A DNA stretch of 64,000 bases from NCBI GenBank assembly GCA_002737345.1, contig NSIK01000016.1:70158-134157 (forward strand), written 5' to 3'. The stretch comes from Nitrospirota bacterium (lineage in GTDB: Bacteria; Nitrospirota; Nitrospiria; Nitrospirales; Nitrospiraceae). The notes under the pieces were generated by a model. That model made no database searches. It saw only the letters and a list, made by a program, of their open reading frames with translations, and was not told where the DNA came from. Below are positions 28,901-38,495 of this stretch, piece after piece. Positions within the stretch are counted from its first letter, which is position 1; the number at the start of each line of letters is the position of its first letter. The position numbers were made by a program, and so were the translations under genes.

Positions 28901-29503
28901 TTACGCGAGCAGGCGCAGGCGCGTGAATAACTGATTGACGTGTTTGCGGAGCGTCGGGCGGGGGAGGGTTCCATCCAGCACGTAGTCCGCTCGCCGGATT
29001 TTTTCAGCCAAGGGCATTTGGCTCTTGATGCGGTGCAGGGCGTCAGCACGGGGGAGACCGTTTCGTTTTTTGAGACGGGAAACCTGGGTCGTTTGGTCTG
29101 CTGTCACGACGATGGTTTCGTCGACGCGCTTGTCGATGCCGGCTTCGAAGAGCAAAGGCACATCGTACAGCACCACGGCATGAGGGTCTTGTTGTGCTGC
29201 CTGCTTCATCAGCCTGGCTTGCTCGCGGGCCACGCGGGGGTGAATGATGGCTTCCAGCACCAGGCGTTTTGCTGGATGGCGAAAGACGATGGCTCCGAGC
29301 ATGTGGCGATTGAGGCTGCGGTTAGGATTGAGGATGGCCTTGTCGAATGTTTTGACGATGGCTCGCCAAGCCGGTTTGCCCGGCTCGACGACCTGCCGCG
29401 CCAGCAGATCGGCATCGATCACGACCGCGCCGCATTGCTGGAACATCTTGGCAACGGTGCTTTTGCCGGTCGCGACGCCGCCTGTGAGGCCGATCACAAT
29501 CAT
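28901..29503 (-). CDS. coaE: Dephospho-CoA kinase
   Basis: VIGLTGGVATGKSTVAKMF, VVIDADLLARQVVEPG, VVLYDVPLLFEAG. Confidence 0.94.
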   Translation of the reverse strand: MIVIGLTGGVATGKSTVAKMFQQCGAVVIDADLLARQVVEPGKPAWRAIVKTFDKAILNPNRSLNRHMLGAIVFRHPAKRLVLEAIIHPRVAREQARLMKQAAQQDPHAVVLYDVPLLFEAGIDKRVDETIVVTADQTTQVSRLKKRNGLPRADALHRIKSQMPLAEKIRRADYVLDGTLPRPTLRKHVNQLFTRLRLLA

Positions 29504-29565
29504 AAGGCCGAGCATAGCACGCGAATGTGCGCCTCACAACAAACCACGTTTGACTTCCGGCGGGG

Positions 29566-30615
29566 ATGGGCTGTATGAATGGCTCCATGAAACAGCGGGT
29601 GGTGTTCGCTCTCATTGCGGCAATTGGAGTTTGGGGCTTCGGCTTCGTATGGGCCGACGAGGGGCCGCCGATGGGTCCCAGGACCATTGTCGTGGCGCTC
29701 GACGGGACAGGAGATTTCCAGTCCCTTCAAGAAGCGGTGGATGCCGCCAGGAAAGGCGACACCGTTTTCGTCAAGGCAGGCCGATATGCGCAGGATGTGA
29801 CCATTCACAGTAAAGAGAAGATCAAGTTCGTTGGGGCCGGCGTCGATCAGGTGACGATCCTGGGGCGCGACATCGTGGTGGGCGCGCTCCATGTGGGGAA
29901 GTGGCCCTATGGGGCGATGGACATTGAAATCAGCGATATGACCATCAACGATCATGGCGGCCATGCGGTCGGCCTGTTCAATGGGCAAGGGCTGGCCCTT
30001 CGCCGGCTCACCATCAACGGGATGCTGTTCAGCCAGCAGGTCCATGATGTGCGGATTGAAGACTGCCTCATCGGCGGGAGCGAAACGACCGGCGTGCAGC
30101 TTGTCGATTCAGAGGCGGTTATGGTTGGGAATGTCATCCATGATAATGACCATGGGGTTTCAATTGCCGGCAAGTCCAACGTGCGGTTGGAACGGAATAT
30201 CATTACACGGAGTCTGTTTGAAGCGGTGGTGGTCAGCGGCCATGCCCGTGCCGCGATCGTGAGCAATACCCTGGTCAAGAACGGCGGAGGAGCGGCATTT
30301 CTCGGGCAATCCCAGAGTGACGTCACCGGCAACGTGGTCGGGTTGAATGGAGTGGGTTTTCTGATCGCGCCCTCCAGTCAGACCAGTACGTCGTTTAATG
30401 CGTTCTACAACAGGGATGGGGATTATCTGCGGCCTGGCAGCCCGAACCAGCTGGCTCCGGAGCTCAAGGCCCTGTCAGATATTACCGGGGACCCCTCCTT
30501 TATTGACCCGGTGCATGACGATTTCCGCCTGCGTCTCGACACGCCGCTTCTCAAGATCGGTCGGTTTCCCTACCTTGGTGCCCTAGCCCCAGCTTCCAGC
30601 CCTGCTACGCGATAG
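29566..30615 (+). CDS. Secreted right-handed parallel beta-helix protein
   Basis: Signal peptide; ALDGTGDFQSLQEAVDAARKGDTVFVKAGRY and recurrent beta-helix rungs. Confidence 0.8.
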   Translation: MGCMNGSMKQRVVFALIAAIGVWGFGFVWADEGPPMGPRTIVVALDGTGDFQSLQEAVDAARKGDTVFVKAGRYAQDVTIHSKEKIKFVGAGVDQVTILGRDIVVGALHVGKWPYGAMDIEISDMTINDHGGHAVGLFNGQGLALRRLTINGMLFSQQVHDVRIEDCLIGGSETTGVQLVDSEAVMVGNVIHDNDHGVSIAGKSNVRLERNIITRSLFEAVVVSGHARAAIVSNTLVKNGGGAAFLGQSQSDVTGNVVGLNGVGFLIAPSSQTSTSFNAFYNRDGDYLRPGSPNQLAPELKALSDITGDPSFIDPVHDDFRLRLDTPLLKIGRFPYLGALAPASSPATR

Positions 30616-30771
30616 GTCAATAAACAGCATTGAATCAACGAGATACAGGCTTTCCGTCAGGCTAACTTTCTATGTGCTATGCTTGAAATCTAGCGTAAGC
30701 CGATGGATCATAATTTTCTAGCGTGGGAATTGCTCTATTCCTTCTGCAGCCAAACAAACAGGAGCGCGACC

Positions 30772-30957
30772 GTGGCAAGTTATCGACAAGAGCATGAAAA
30801 AACGGCAGGGGACGGAATCCCGTCTCTCGACGATATTGAATCAGGCAAGCTGGTGGGTGCCGTGCTGCCCATGTCAGAAAAGGCACAGATCCAAATGCGC
30901 AACAGTATCGAAGTCATCGATTATCTCCTCAATCAAGAACGCGTCATCTGGAGCTAG
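30772..30957 (+). CDS. Small hypothetical protein
   Basis: GTG start at 30772 with AGGAG upstream; MASYRQEHEKTAGDGIPSLDDIESGKLVGAVLPMSEKAQIQMRNSIEVIDYLLNQERVIWS. Confidence 0.5.
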   Translation: MASYRQEHEKTAGDGIPSLDDIESGKLVGAVLPMSEKAQIQMRNSIEVIDYLLNQERVIWS

Positions 30958-31075
30958 CAAGCTCTCGCGCTGTCCCTTCAATCAATCCCCGGATCCAGTG
31001 TGTCCCCTTGACAGGCCCGACGGGCCTTCGTACGCTCTCGCCAGACTGATTCATTTGCAACCACGAGATAGCCCC

Positions 31076-31588
31076 ATGGTATATGGCCACGCGCAGCATC
31101 GGCTTTCTGTTACTGTGGCCTGCCGTCAAGCGAGCTGGGGCTCTTTTGTGAGGGGGCTGGCGGGCCTCCTCCTGGTGGTGCTGACCGCCTGCAATAGCGA
31201 TGTGCCGGTGCCGGCTTCTGTCGAGTTTTCGGCAGATCAGGTGCGTTTGACGATCACCAGACTGGCCACCAATCCGTTTTTGTCCCGGCACGATCTTCAT
31301 CTCGCATTCGTCGGGCCAGGAGGCTGCTCTCTCGAGGAGGACCTGTTCCCCAATACCGGATATGCGAGCCGGCGGAACCTCTATTCGACGCGAACAGGGT
31401 TGCTCTATGTGGTGGGCCAGTTTGATGCCCGTGTCATCGATGCGCAGCATTGCACGATCACGCTGGCCGAGTTTCGCACCCTCGATCGCTACGTGACGTT
31501 TCTTGGTAGTTTCGATGAAAATGAGGAAAAGCGGTGGGGCTACTTTCCTGCCAGTCAGAGGTCTGAGCTCCCCTTTGAGAAACGGTGA
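31076..31588 (+). CDS. Small lipoprotein, unknown function
   Basis: GLLLVVLTAC lipobox; in-frame ATG at 31076 rather than 30794. Confidence 0.6.
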   Translation: MVYGHAQHRLSVTVACRQASWGSFVRGLAGLLLVVLTACNSDVPVPASVEFSADQVRLTITRLATNPFLSRHDLHLAFVGPGGCSLEEDLFPNTGYASRRNLYSTRTGLLYVVGQFDARVIDAQHCTITLAEFRTLDRYVTFLGSFDENEEKRWGYFPASQRSELPFEKR

Positions 31589-31809
31589 CCCGGTTGCATC
31601 AGCCCATTGTTGGATTTCATTTAGATGAATATGGCGATTGGGTGGCGGCTCTGCTCTGCGGCCATGGGCAGCATGTGCGTCATCAGCCGCCAATGACGAA
31701 TCGGCCCTGGGTCCTGACAGCGGTAGGTAGGACTCAGCATCTCGGAGAGACCTTGAACTGCAAGAAGTGCGACAAAGCGGAAGCCCTGAGCGTTACGCCC
31801 CTCGCGTAG
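31585..31809 (+). CDS. DUF3565-like small protein
   Basis: IVGFHLDEYGDWVAALLCGHGQHVRHQPP.RPWV...G..L.CKKCDK; 4-bp overlap with the previous gene. Confidence 0.75.
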   Translation: MTRLHQPIVGFHLDEYGDWVAALLCGHGQHVRHQPPMTNRPWVLTAVGRTQHLGETLNCKKCDKAEALSVTPLA

Positions 31810-31827
31810 GGGCGCTGACCAACCGTT

Positions 31828-32472
31828 TCATCCGTGCCGATCGTTTTTCCAGGGGAAGGCCGTATTCGAGTAGCCCCGCACCTCCCAGAAGCCCTTCTCA
31901 TCCTGCTCCGAAAAGGTAATCTCCTTTACCCATTTGGCGCCTTTCCAGGCATAGCGTTTTGGGACAATCATACGAACTGGGCCGCCGTGCTCCTTCGTGA
32001 GGGGTCTGCCGTTCCATTTGTAGGTCAGGAGCACGTCCTGGTCGTCGCAGGCTTCGATCGGTAAATTGGTCGTGTAGTCGTCGAACGATTTGAAGAAGAC
32101 GAACTTGGCCGAGGGCAGAGGCGTCACCATGGCGATGATGTGTTTGAAGCTGACCCCTTCCCACTCGTTGTCGAACCGGCTCCAGCTCGTGACGCAGTGG
32201 AAGTCGGAGACATCTTTGAATGGGGGTTGAGCGAGGAACTCTTCCCAGGTCCAGGTAACAGGATTGGTGACGGCTCCACCGATCGTCAGTTGCCATTCCG
32301 CGAGGGGGATCTCCGGCTTGAATCCCAGGTCCAGGACCGGCCAGGTTTCGACGAGATGTTGCCCCGGCGGCAGGCGATCATCTCCTTCGTAGAACACTTC
32401 CCGTTCTTCGCCACCTCGGCGGGCCTTGGCCCATTGTTCTTTGGTTTTGATGAGTCGGTCGTTCTGGTCCAT
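31828..32472 (-). CDS. Sulfite oxidase-like molybdopterin oxidoreductase
   Basis: DFHCVTSWSRFDNEWEGVSFKHI, LLTYKWNGRPLTKEHGGPVRMIVPKRYAWKGAKWV. Confidence 0.88.
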   Translation of the reverse strand: MDQNDRLIKTKEQWAKARRGGEEREVFYEGDDRLPPGQHLVETWPVLDLGFKPEIPLAEWQLTIGGAVTNPVTWTWEEFLAQPPFKDVSDFHCVTSWSRFDNEWEGVSFKHIIAMVTPLPSAKFVFFKSFDDYTTNLPIEACDDQDVLLTYKWNGRPLTKEHGGPVRMIVPKRYAWKGAKWVKEITFSEQDEKGFWEVRGYSNTAFPWKNDRHG

Positions 32473-32597
32473 GTCGGCCTCCTCGCATTAGGGTACGCGA
32501 GCCGCAGCAGTCCTGACAAGCGGTCCATTAGACCTATTGGTGCATTGCCCCGATTGACACCCATGAGAGGAGTCCCCATGATATCCGGCATAGAACT

Positions 32598-33314
32598 ATG
32601 AGGAATTCCATCTCAACGACTCTTTCTGGCAATGGCTCGAGCTTGGGCAGGATCCTGATTGTGGGGGCCTTCGCGCTGGCAGTTGGCCTGTTCTTCTATT
32701 TCGACCTTGGGCGGTTACTCTCCCTGGGCTCCCTGCAAGAGCATCGTGATGAGTTGCTGGCCTTCACGGACGCACATTATGCGGTGGCGGCCGGATTGTT
32801 CATCGTGACTTATATTGCGGTTGTCGGCCTGTCGCTTCCTGGCTCGGCGATCATGACTCTTGCCGGCGGGTTTCTCTTCGGCAGTCTGTGGGGGACCCTC
32901 TTTGCGAATCTGGGGGCCACGACCGGCGCGACTCTGGCCTTTCTGTCTGCCCGTTATCTCCTGCACGATTGGGTGGAACGGAAATTCGGAGGACTGCTCG
33001 GGCCGATCCAAGCGGGATTCGCGAAGAACGCCTTCAGTTATTTGATGACCTTGCGGCTCATCCCGCTCTTCCCATTCTTTTTCGTCAATATGGTCTCGGG
33101 GCTGACGAGGGTGAGCCTCGGTATCTACGTGGCTGCCACTGCCATTGGCATCGTCCCGGGGAGTTTCGTGTTTGCCTATGCGGGGCGGCAGCTCGGATCG
33201 ATCAATTCGTTGCAGGAAATTGCTTCGCCGAACATGTTGCTGGCCGTCACCTTGCTCGGGCTCCTGGCGCTGGCGCCCGTCTTCTACAAGAATTTTGCGG
33301 CCAAGCCGCTATGA
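32598..33314 (+). CDS. TVP38/TMEM64 (DedA-like) membrane protein
   Basis: GSAIMTLAGGFLFGSLWGTLFANLGATTGATLAFLSARYL, LRLIPLFPFFFVNMVSGLT. Confidence 0.88.
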   Translation: MRNSISTTLSGNGSSLGRILIVGAFALAVGLFFYFDLGRLLSLGSLQEHRDELLAFTDAHYAVAAGLFIVTYIAVVGLSLPGSAIMTLAGGFLFGSLWGTLFANLGATTGATLAFLSARYLLHDWVERKFGGLLGPIQAGFAKNAFSYLMTLRLIPLFPFFFVNMVSGLTRVSLGIYVAATAIGIVPGSFVFAYAGRQLGSINSLQEIASPNMLLAVTLLGLLALAPVFYKNFAAKPL

Positions 33315-33348
33315 CCATAACTTCGCGAGACGTGAAATCTAACAGAAC

Positions 33349-34920
33349 ATGGGGATCGTTACGATGAGCCGCCAGGAAGAACTGTTGATGCTCCCAGACG
33401 ATGAACACAATCGGGCACTCCTCGAGAATGTTCATCCGTCGACCTGGGTGAATCCCGATTCAGCCGGGCGCTACAACCTCGTGGTGATCGGGGCCGGGAC
33501 TGCTGGGCTGATTACGGCGGTTGTGGCAGCGGGCCTTGGGGCGAAGGTGGCCTTGATCGAGCGGCGGTTGATGGGTGGCGATTGCCTAAACGTCGGCTGC
33601 GTGCCCTCCAAGGGCCTGATCCGGGCGGCGAAGGCCTGGTCTGATCTTAAGCGGGCGGAAGAATTCGGAATCCATATTCCTCCCGGCGTGACCTGCGATT
33701 TTGGGGCCGTCATGGCCAGGATGCGGAAGTTGCGCGCGAGGATCAGCCTCAATGATTCAGTCCACCGGTACAAGGCGCTTGGCGTGGATGTCTATATCGG
33801 CGATGCTACGTTTGTCGATCGAGAGACCGTCTCAATCATAGGGCCGGCCGGCAACAGGACTGTGAGATTCGCTAAGGCTGCAATCTGCACCGGGGCAAGG
33901 GCCTCCACTCCGTCCGTTCCGGGTCTCTCAGAAGCAGGCTATCTTACGAACGAAACGGTCTTTTCGCTGACGGAGTTGCCTTCGCGCCTGGCTGTCATTG
34001 GAGCCGGGCCGATCGGATGCGAACTGGCGCAAGCCTTTGCCCGGTTCGGCAGCCAGGTCTATCTGATCGAGACGTTGCATGGAATGATGCCGAATGAAGA
34101 TCGGGACGCAGCCCAGATCCTTCAGCAATCCCTCCTGCGAGAGGGTGTTCAGCTGCTCTGCTGCAGCAGCGATCTTCGCGTGGCCAGCAGCGAGAGCGGT
34201 AAGCGGTTGACGGTCGAGTCTCATGGCCAACGCTACGATGTGATGGTAGATGAAATTCTCGTCGGGGCCGGGCGCAGGCCCAATGTGGAGGGGCTTGGGC
34301 TGGAGCTTGCCGGGGTCGAATACGACAAAAACGGTGTGATGGTGAATGCCCGGCTACAGACGACGAATCCTCGTATCTTCGCCGCTGGGGACATCTGCTC
34401 CAAGTATAAATTTACCCATGCGGCCGATGCCATGGCGCAGATCGTCATTCAGAATACCCTCTTCCCCCACCCCTTCGGTTTGGCCTATGCGAACGTGGAT
34501 TCCTTGATCATGCCCTGGTGCACCTTCACTGCGCCGGAGATCGCGCATGTGGGCCTGTACGAGGCGGATGCGAAGGCTCAAGGGCTGGAGGTGGAGACTT
34601 ATACGGTTAAGCTGAAGGAAGTGGATCGCGCGATCCTCGATGGAGAAGAGGAGGGGTTCGCGCGGGTGCATATCCAGAAAGGCTCCGACAAGATTCTTGG
34701 TGCGACGATCGTGGCAGCCCATGCGGGAGAGATGATCAACGAGTTCTCTGTGCTGATGAAGGCGGGAGCCGGAGCCAAGGTGATTGCCGGGACGATCCAC
34801 GCCTACCCGACGCACTCGGAAGTGAATAAGAAGGTCGTGAACCTCTGGAGGAAGGCGCATTTTACTCCACGCACAAAGGCCCTGTTGGTGCAGTTGTTTG
34901 CCTGGCAGAGGAAGAGATGA
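33349..34920 (+). CDS. Mercuric reductase-like pyridine nucleotide-disulfide oxidoreductase
   Basis: VIGAGTAGLITAVVAAGLG, GGDCLNVGCVPSKGLIRAAK; no C-terminal vicinal Cys pair, so function uncertain. Confidence 0.85.
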   Translation: MGIVTMSRQEELLMLPDDEHNRALLENVHPSTWVNPDSAGRYNLVVIGAGTAGLITAVVAAGLGAKVALIERRLMGGDCLNVGCVPSKGLIRAAKAWSDLKRAEEFGIHIPPGVTCDFGAVMARMRKLRARISLNDSVHRYKALGVDVYIGDATFVDRETVSIIGPAGNRTVRFAKAAICTGARASTPSVPGLSEAGYLTNETVFSLTELPSRLAVIGAGPIGCELAQAFARFGSQVYLIETLHGMMPNEDRDAAQILQQSLLREGVQLLCCSSDLRVASSESGKRLTVESHGQRYDVMVDEILVGAGRRPNVEGLGLELAGVEYDKNGVMVNARLQTTNPRIFAAGDICSKYKFTHAADAMAQIVIQNTLFPHPFGLAYANVDSLIMPWCTFTAPEIAHVGLYEADAKAQGLEVETYTVKLKEVDRAILDGEEEGFARVHIQKGSDKILGATIVAAHAGEMINEFSVLMKAGAGAKVIAGTIHAYPTHSEVNKKVVNLWRKAHFTPRTKALLVQLFAWQRKR

Positions 34921-35013
34921 GAGAGGGGCGGCTGTTCCGGTGCTCACGCAACGCACGGCCTCAGAAGGCCCTCGTTGGAGGCGCGCACGTCAGGACAGTC
35001 GCCCCTCTCTCAT
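34917..35013. repeat. Palindromic intergenic element, family 2, copy B
   Basis: Perfect 14-bp outer arms ATGAGAGAGGGGCG/CGCCCCTCTCTCAT with further imperfect pairing; core GGTGCTCACGCAACGCACGGCC...CTCGTTGGAGGCGCGCA. Confidence 0.6.
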
Positions 35014-35024
35014 TGGGGAAATGG

Positions 35025-35783
35025 ATGGGGAGAAGTGATTGGCAATTTTTGCTGATTGCGATGGGGCTGTTCCTTGCGCCTGTGGCGGCGAGGGCGGAAT
35101 TTCCGTCCGTGATCGAGGTGGGGAAGTTTTCGCGCGGGACGGTGGGGCCGACGCTGCCGGAGGGCTGGCACCCTCTCACGTTTAAGAAGGTCCCCAAACA
35201 GACCAGCTACGAATTGGTGAAGGATGGCGAGATCGTTGTGGTCAAGGCTATGAGCGCTGCCTCTGCCTCCGGCCTGACGAAAGAGATCAGGATCGATCCC
35301 AGGGACTATCCGATTCTTCGCTGGCGGTGGAGGGTGGAGAAGGTCTTGACGCGGAGCGATGTGACCAGAAAGGACGGAGACGATTATCCTGCCAGGCTCT
35401 ATGTCACCTTTGCCTATGATCCAGAGAAGACCAGTTTCCCTAGGAAGTTGGCCTACAAGGCGGGACGCCTGCTCTTTGGAGAGATCCCCATTGGGGCGCT
35501 CAACTATATCTGGGACCGGAAGGCGCCAGTCGGCACGATCGTCGAGAATGCCTATACGAGCTTTGCTCAGATGGTTGTGGTCGAAAGCGGACCGCAGAAA
35601 GTCGGCACCTGGGTCGAGGAGGAGCGGAATATCTACGAGGACTATATCCGCGCGTTCGGGGAGGAGCCCCCGATGATCAACGGTGTGGCGATTATGACGG
35701 ATACGGACAATACCGGGGAGCAGGCCACGGCCTATTACGGCGACATTGTTTTTCTGCAATCGATGAAGGAGTCGTCCCGGTGA
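35025..35783 (+). CDS. DUF3047-like periplasmic protein
   Basis: Signal peptide MGRSDWQFLLIAMGLFLAPVAARA, YPILRWRWRVEKVL...DYPARLYVTFAYD; upstream ORF extension is repeat DNA. Confidence 0.75.
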   Translation: MGRSDWQFLLIAMGLFLAPVAARAEFPSVIEVGKFSRGTVGPTLPEGWHPLTFKKVPKQTSYELVKDGEIVVVKAMSAASASGLTKEIRIDPRDYPILRWRWRVEKVLTRSDVTRKDGDDYPARLYVTFAYDPEKTSFPRKLAYKAGRLLFGEIPIGALNYIWDRKAPVGTIVENAYTSFAQMVVVESGPQKVGTWVEEERNIYEDYIRAFGEEPPMINGVAIMTDTDNTGEQATAYYGDIVFLQSMKESSR

Positions 35784-35904
35784 GCCTGCCTCCCTCTGTC
35801 CTGTTGTTCTCCCTCCTTCCCATGAACTCCTGTGGTTTCGAATATAAAGCAGGGTTGCTACAAGGCGGCCATGCGAGTGAACCATTGTGAGAGCTTCTAG
35901 GTCC

Positions 35905-37227
35905 ATGGCACAGCAGACACTTCGCCCGGCGCTACTCGAACGGCTTCCTTCTATGGCCGTAGGGGTGTTGCGAGAGATTGGGGCGCTGGGGGATGAACGA
36001 GGCTGTCACGTCTATGTCGTAGGCGGCGTGGTTCGGGACCTGTTGCTCGGGCAGGTGACGTTGGATCTCGATCTGGCAGTGGAAGGGGATGGAATCGCCT
36101 TTGCGAAAGCGGTGGCCGATCGATACAGAACGGGGCTGGCGGTGTTTGAGCGGTTTGTGACGGCGCGGCTGGTCTTTCCGGACGGACTCAAAATGGATAT
36201 CGCGACGACCAGGCGGGAGTTCTACGCGGAGGCCGCGCTCCTGCCGACCGTCCAGCCTGCAGCAATTGAGGAGGATCTCCATCGACGGGACTTCACCATC
36301 AATGCCATCGCGATGCAGCTCAACCCCGGGCAGTTCGGACGGCTGCTCGATGTCTACGGGGGGCAGCGCGATCTTCGTGCGCGCAGGATCCGCGTGCTGC
36401 ATGCCGGCAGTTTTCAGGACGATCCCACTCGCATCTTCAGGGCGATCCGGTTCGAACAACGGTTCAAGTTCCGCCTTGAGCCTGGCACCTTACGGCTGTT
36501 GAGGCAAGCCGCCTCCACGAATCTGATCCAGCAACTCTCCGGCCCACGATTGCAGAACGAAATTCTGGTGCTATTCGCCGAACGGGACCCGGTACGTGCG
36601 ATTACGCGGCTGGCGAAGTTGAAGTTGCTTCGATTTCTCCACCGTCGTCTCTGTGCCTCGGGGACGGTGATGCGAGTGGTCAGAGCTGTTCCTCAGGCGC
36701 TGGCCTGGTGGGGCAGTCGCTCCCCTGATGCGGTGATCGATCGGTCGCTCGTTTATCTTATGGCCTTGTTGAGTGAGTCGAGCCCGGTCGTGATCGCTGG
36801 GATCAGTAAGCGGTTGGCCTGTTCGCGCGAGCAGGCGACGAAGCTGAGCGCCGGAGGAAAGCGGCTTGATCGCATATTGAAGAAACTCACAGACCGAGAA
36901 ACCCTAAGGCCCTCGCAGGTCTATCGCCTCTTGGTAGATCTCCCGGACGAGGTCCTCGTATTGCTTGTTGCGAAGCAGGTCAGCCGTCACCAGGCAGCGC
37001 AATTGCGCCAGTTCAAGCGATATCTGATGGCCTATGAGGAGACCCGGACGATCGCGACCGTATTGAAGGGGAGAGACCTCCAGACCATGGGGCTGAAGCC
37101 TGGACCTCAGTACGGAGCTATTTTGGGGAAATTACTGGATGCGCGGATCGATGGAGTGGTCACCAGCGAGGAGGGAGAACGAGTCTTCGTTCAGAAGCGG
37201 CTCAGCGTTCTCGGTCATTATTTATAA
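35905..37227 (+). CDS. cca: tRNA nucleotidyltransferase/poly(A) polymerase family (CCA-adding)
   Basis: VYVVGGVVRDLLLGQVTLDLDLAVEGDG, IEEDLHRRDFTINAIAMQL, DDPTRIFRAIRFEQRF. Confidence 0.9.
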   Translation: MAQQTLRPALLERLPSMAVGVLREIGALGDERGCHVYVVGGVVRDLLLGQVTLDLDLAVEGDGIAFAKAVADRYRTGLAVFERFVTARLVFPDGLKMDIATTRREFYAEAALLPTVQPAAIEEDLHRRDFTINAIAMQLNPGQFGRLLDVYGGQRDLRARRIRVLHAGSFQDDPTRIFRAIRFEQRFKFRLEPGTLRLLRQAASTNLIQQLSGPRLQNEILVLFAERDPVRAITRLAKLKLLRFLHRRLCASGTVMRVVRAVPQALAWWGSRSPDAVIDRSLVYLMALLSESSPVVIAGISKRLACSREQATKLSAGGKRLDRILKKLTDRETLRPSQVYRLLVDLPDEVLVLLVAKQVSRHQAAQLRQFKRYLMAYEETRTIATVLKGRDLQTMGLKPGPQYGAILGKLLDARIDGVVTSEEGERVFVQKRLSVLGHYL

Positions 37228-37229
37228 GC

Positions 37230-37410
37230 TAGCAGGCCGCTAGGTTAGGGAGGTAAAAGTATTGGGACAATTGCAAAATGGATTTGGTGCTCGTGACGGA
37301 AAACACAATGCCGAGTTGCAAAGCGGTCGGTGTCACGTCGATCAAGGTCCCGGCCTGAATCGCCCATCCCGATCGCGCAGGTTGAAGGGTAGGACAGTTC
37401 CTTCCACCAA
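37230..37410 (-). pseudogene. Possible degenerate remnant of a mobile-element-type ORF (DUF6573-like tail)
   Basis: Reverse strand reads ...RSGWAIQAGTLIDVTPTALQLGIVFSVTST without a start codon; recalled motif similarity only. Confidence 0.25.
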
Positions 37411-37467
37411 TTCATGCCCACTAGCGGGTTCTTGTTCGATAGATTCTTGAAGCTGGAGCGCCTCTTT

Positions 37468-37674
37468 CTACCCGGTCAGAGCCTCGGCGAATGTTTCGGC
37501 CTGGGCCGGAGCGGGAACGTCGGTTTCTGCCCGCGGCAAAGCCTTTACGATCCCGTCATACACCATGCGCGCCGACGCAGACCATGCATCATTGAAGGGC
37601 CGGCCTGCGAAGGCGGCGTCAGCGGCTTTGTTCTCGTCGTAGGTCAGGGATTTTGGTGTTGGTGTGTTGGTCAT
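37468..37674 (-). CDS. Small hypothetical protein, predicted leaderless
   Basis: MTNTPTPKSLTYDENKAADAAFAGRPFNDAWSASARMVYDGIVKALPRAETDVPAPAQAETFAEALTG; strong promoter placed about 7 nt from the ATG. Confidence 0.55.
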   Translation of the reverse strand: MTNTPTPKSLTYDENKAADAAFAGRPFNDAWSASARMVYDGIVKALPRAETDVPAPAQAETFAEALTG

Positions 37675-37680
37675 GATGTA

Positions 37681-37708
37681 AGTGTAAGCCGCTTTGGCAG
37701 GATGTCAA
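37681..37708 (-). promoter_or_regulatory. sigma70-like promoter TTGACA-N16-TACACT
   Basis: Reverse complement TTGACA 37703-37708, TACACT 37681-37686, ATG at 37674. Confidence 0.6.
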
Positions 37709-37811
37709 GGGCTGGTGTGTTTGAGGTTGACTCGGCAGCGATTATTCCGGCAGCGGCATACCGTTGGCGGTCCGGGTGCGCCGCTGCAAGGTGCATGGTA
37801 TAGTCACGGCC

Positions 37812-38453
37812 ATGGCACGAATCGACTTGTATCAGGTGTTGGGGGTCTCGCGCGACGCGTCTGACGAGGCGATCAAGAAAGCCTATCGGAAGCTGGTTTT
37901 TCAGCATCATCCCGATCGCCATCCCGACAGTGCGCAGGCTGAATCCAAGATCCGTGAAATCAATGCCGCCTATGAAATCATTGGTGATTCGGAGAAGCGC
38001 CGGAATTATGACCGGCTCAATTGGGGGGATGAAGCGACGAGGGATGAAGCGGCAGATCCGGCTGTCATCCTCGAGGAGATGGAGCAGAAGCTCTTCGATG
38101 AAGGGCGCAAGGAAGTGTTTGCGGTCCTGATGAAAGACGTGATGCGGATTCGGTTCGAGCTTGCCGTAATTCGTGAGCGGACCGTGGTGGACCAAGGCTA
38201 TGACACCTTCAAAGACGCTATGTTACAGGCAAGGGCGTCGGAGATTATGGATGAGTTGGTGACTCCGGAGATGGAGGGGCGAAAACAGCGGCTTATCGAA
38301 GTAGCGCTGGAGATGTTGCTGTCTCAGGGGGTGGCCAAGCGAGGCGATGTGGGAGGAGTTCGCGCGTTACGCGGGCAGCTAGAAGAGGTGTTCCGCAAGG
38401 GACGGAAGAAGGGCTATGCCGCAGCATTGGAGCTCTTTTACGAAAGACGGTAG
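37812..38453 (+). CDS. J-domain protein without Cys-rich or C-terminal DnaJ domains
   Basis: [38 protein letters not shown] motif. Confidence 0.85.
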   Translation: MARIDLYQVLGVSRDASDEAIKKAYRKLVFQHHPDRHPDSAQAESKIREINAAYEIIGDSEKRRNYDRLNWGDEATRDEAADPAVILEEMEQKLFDEGRKEVFAVLMKDVMRIRFELAVIRERTVVDQGYDTFKDAMLQARASEIMDELVTPEMEGRKQRLIEVALEMLLSQGVAKRGDVGGVRALRGQLEEVFRKGRKKGYAAALELFYERR

Positions 38454-38495
38454 ACGTGAAGCGACGGAGGCTTTTTTCGTTTCACTTTTCAGGTC

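Noticed and set aside
33349-34920. Mercury-resistance operon (MerA)
   Set aside because: No C-terminal vicinal cysteines and no merR/merT/merP nearby; only a MerA-like oxidoreductase is supported.
36445-36470. GGTTCGAAC tRNA-like string
   Set aside because: Internal to cca coding sequence (FRAIRFEQRF); coincidental.
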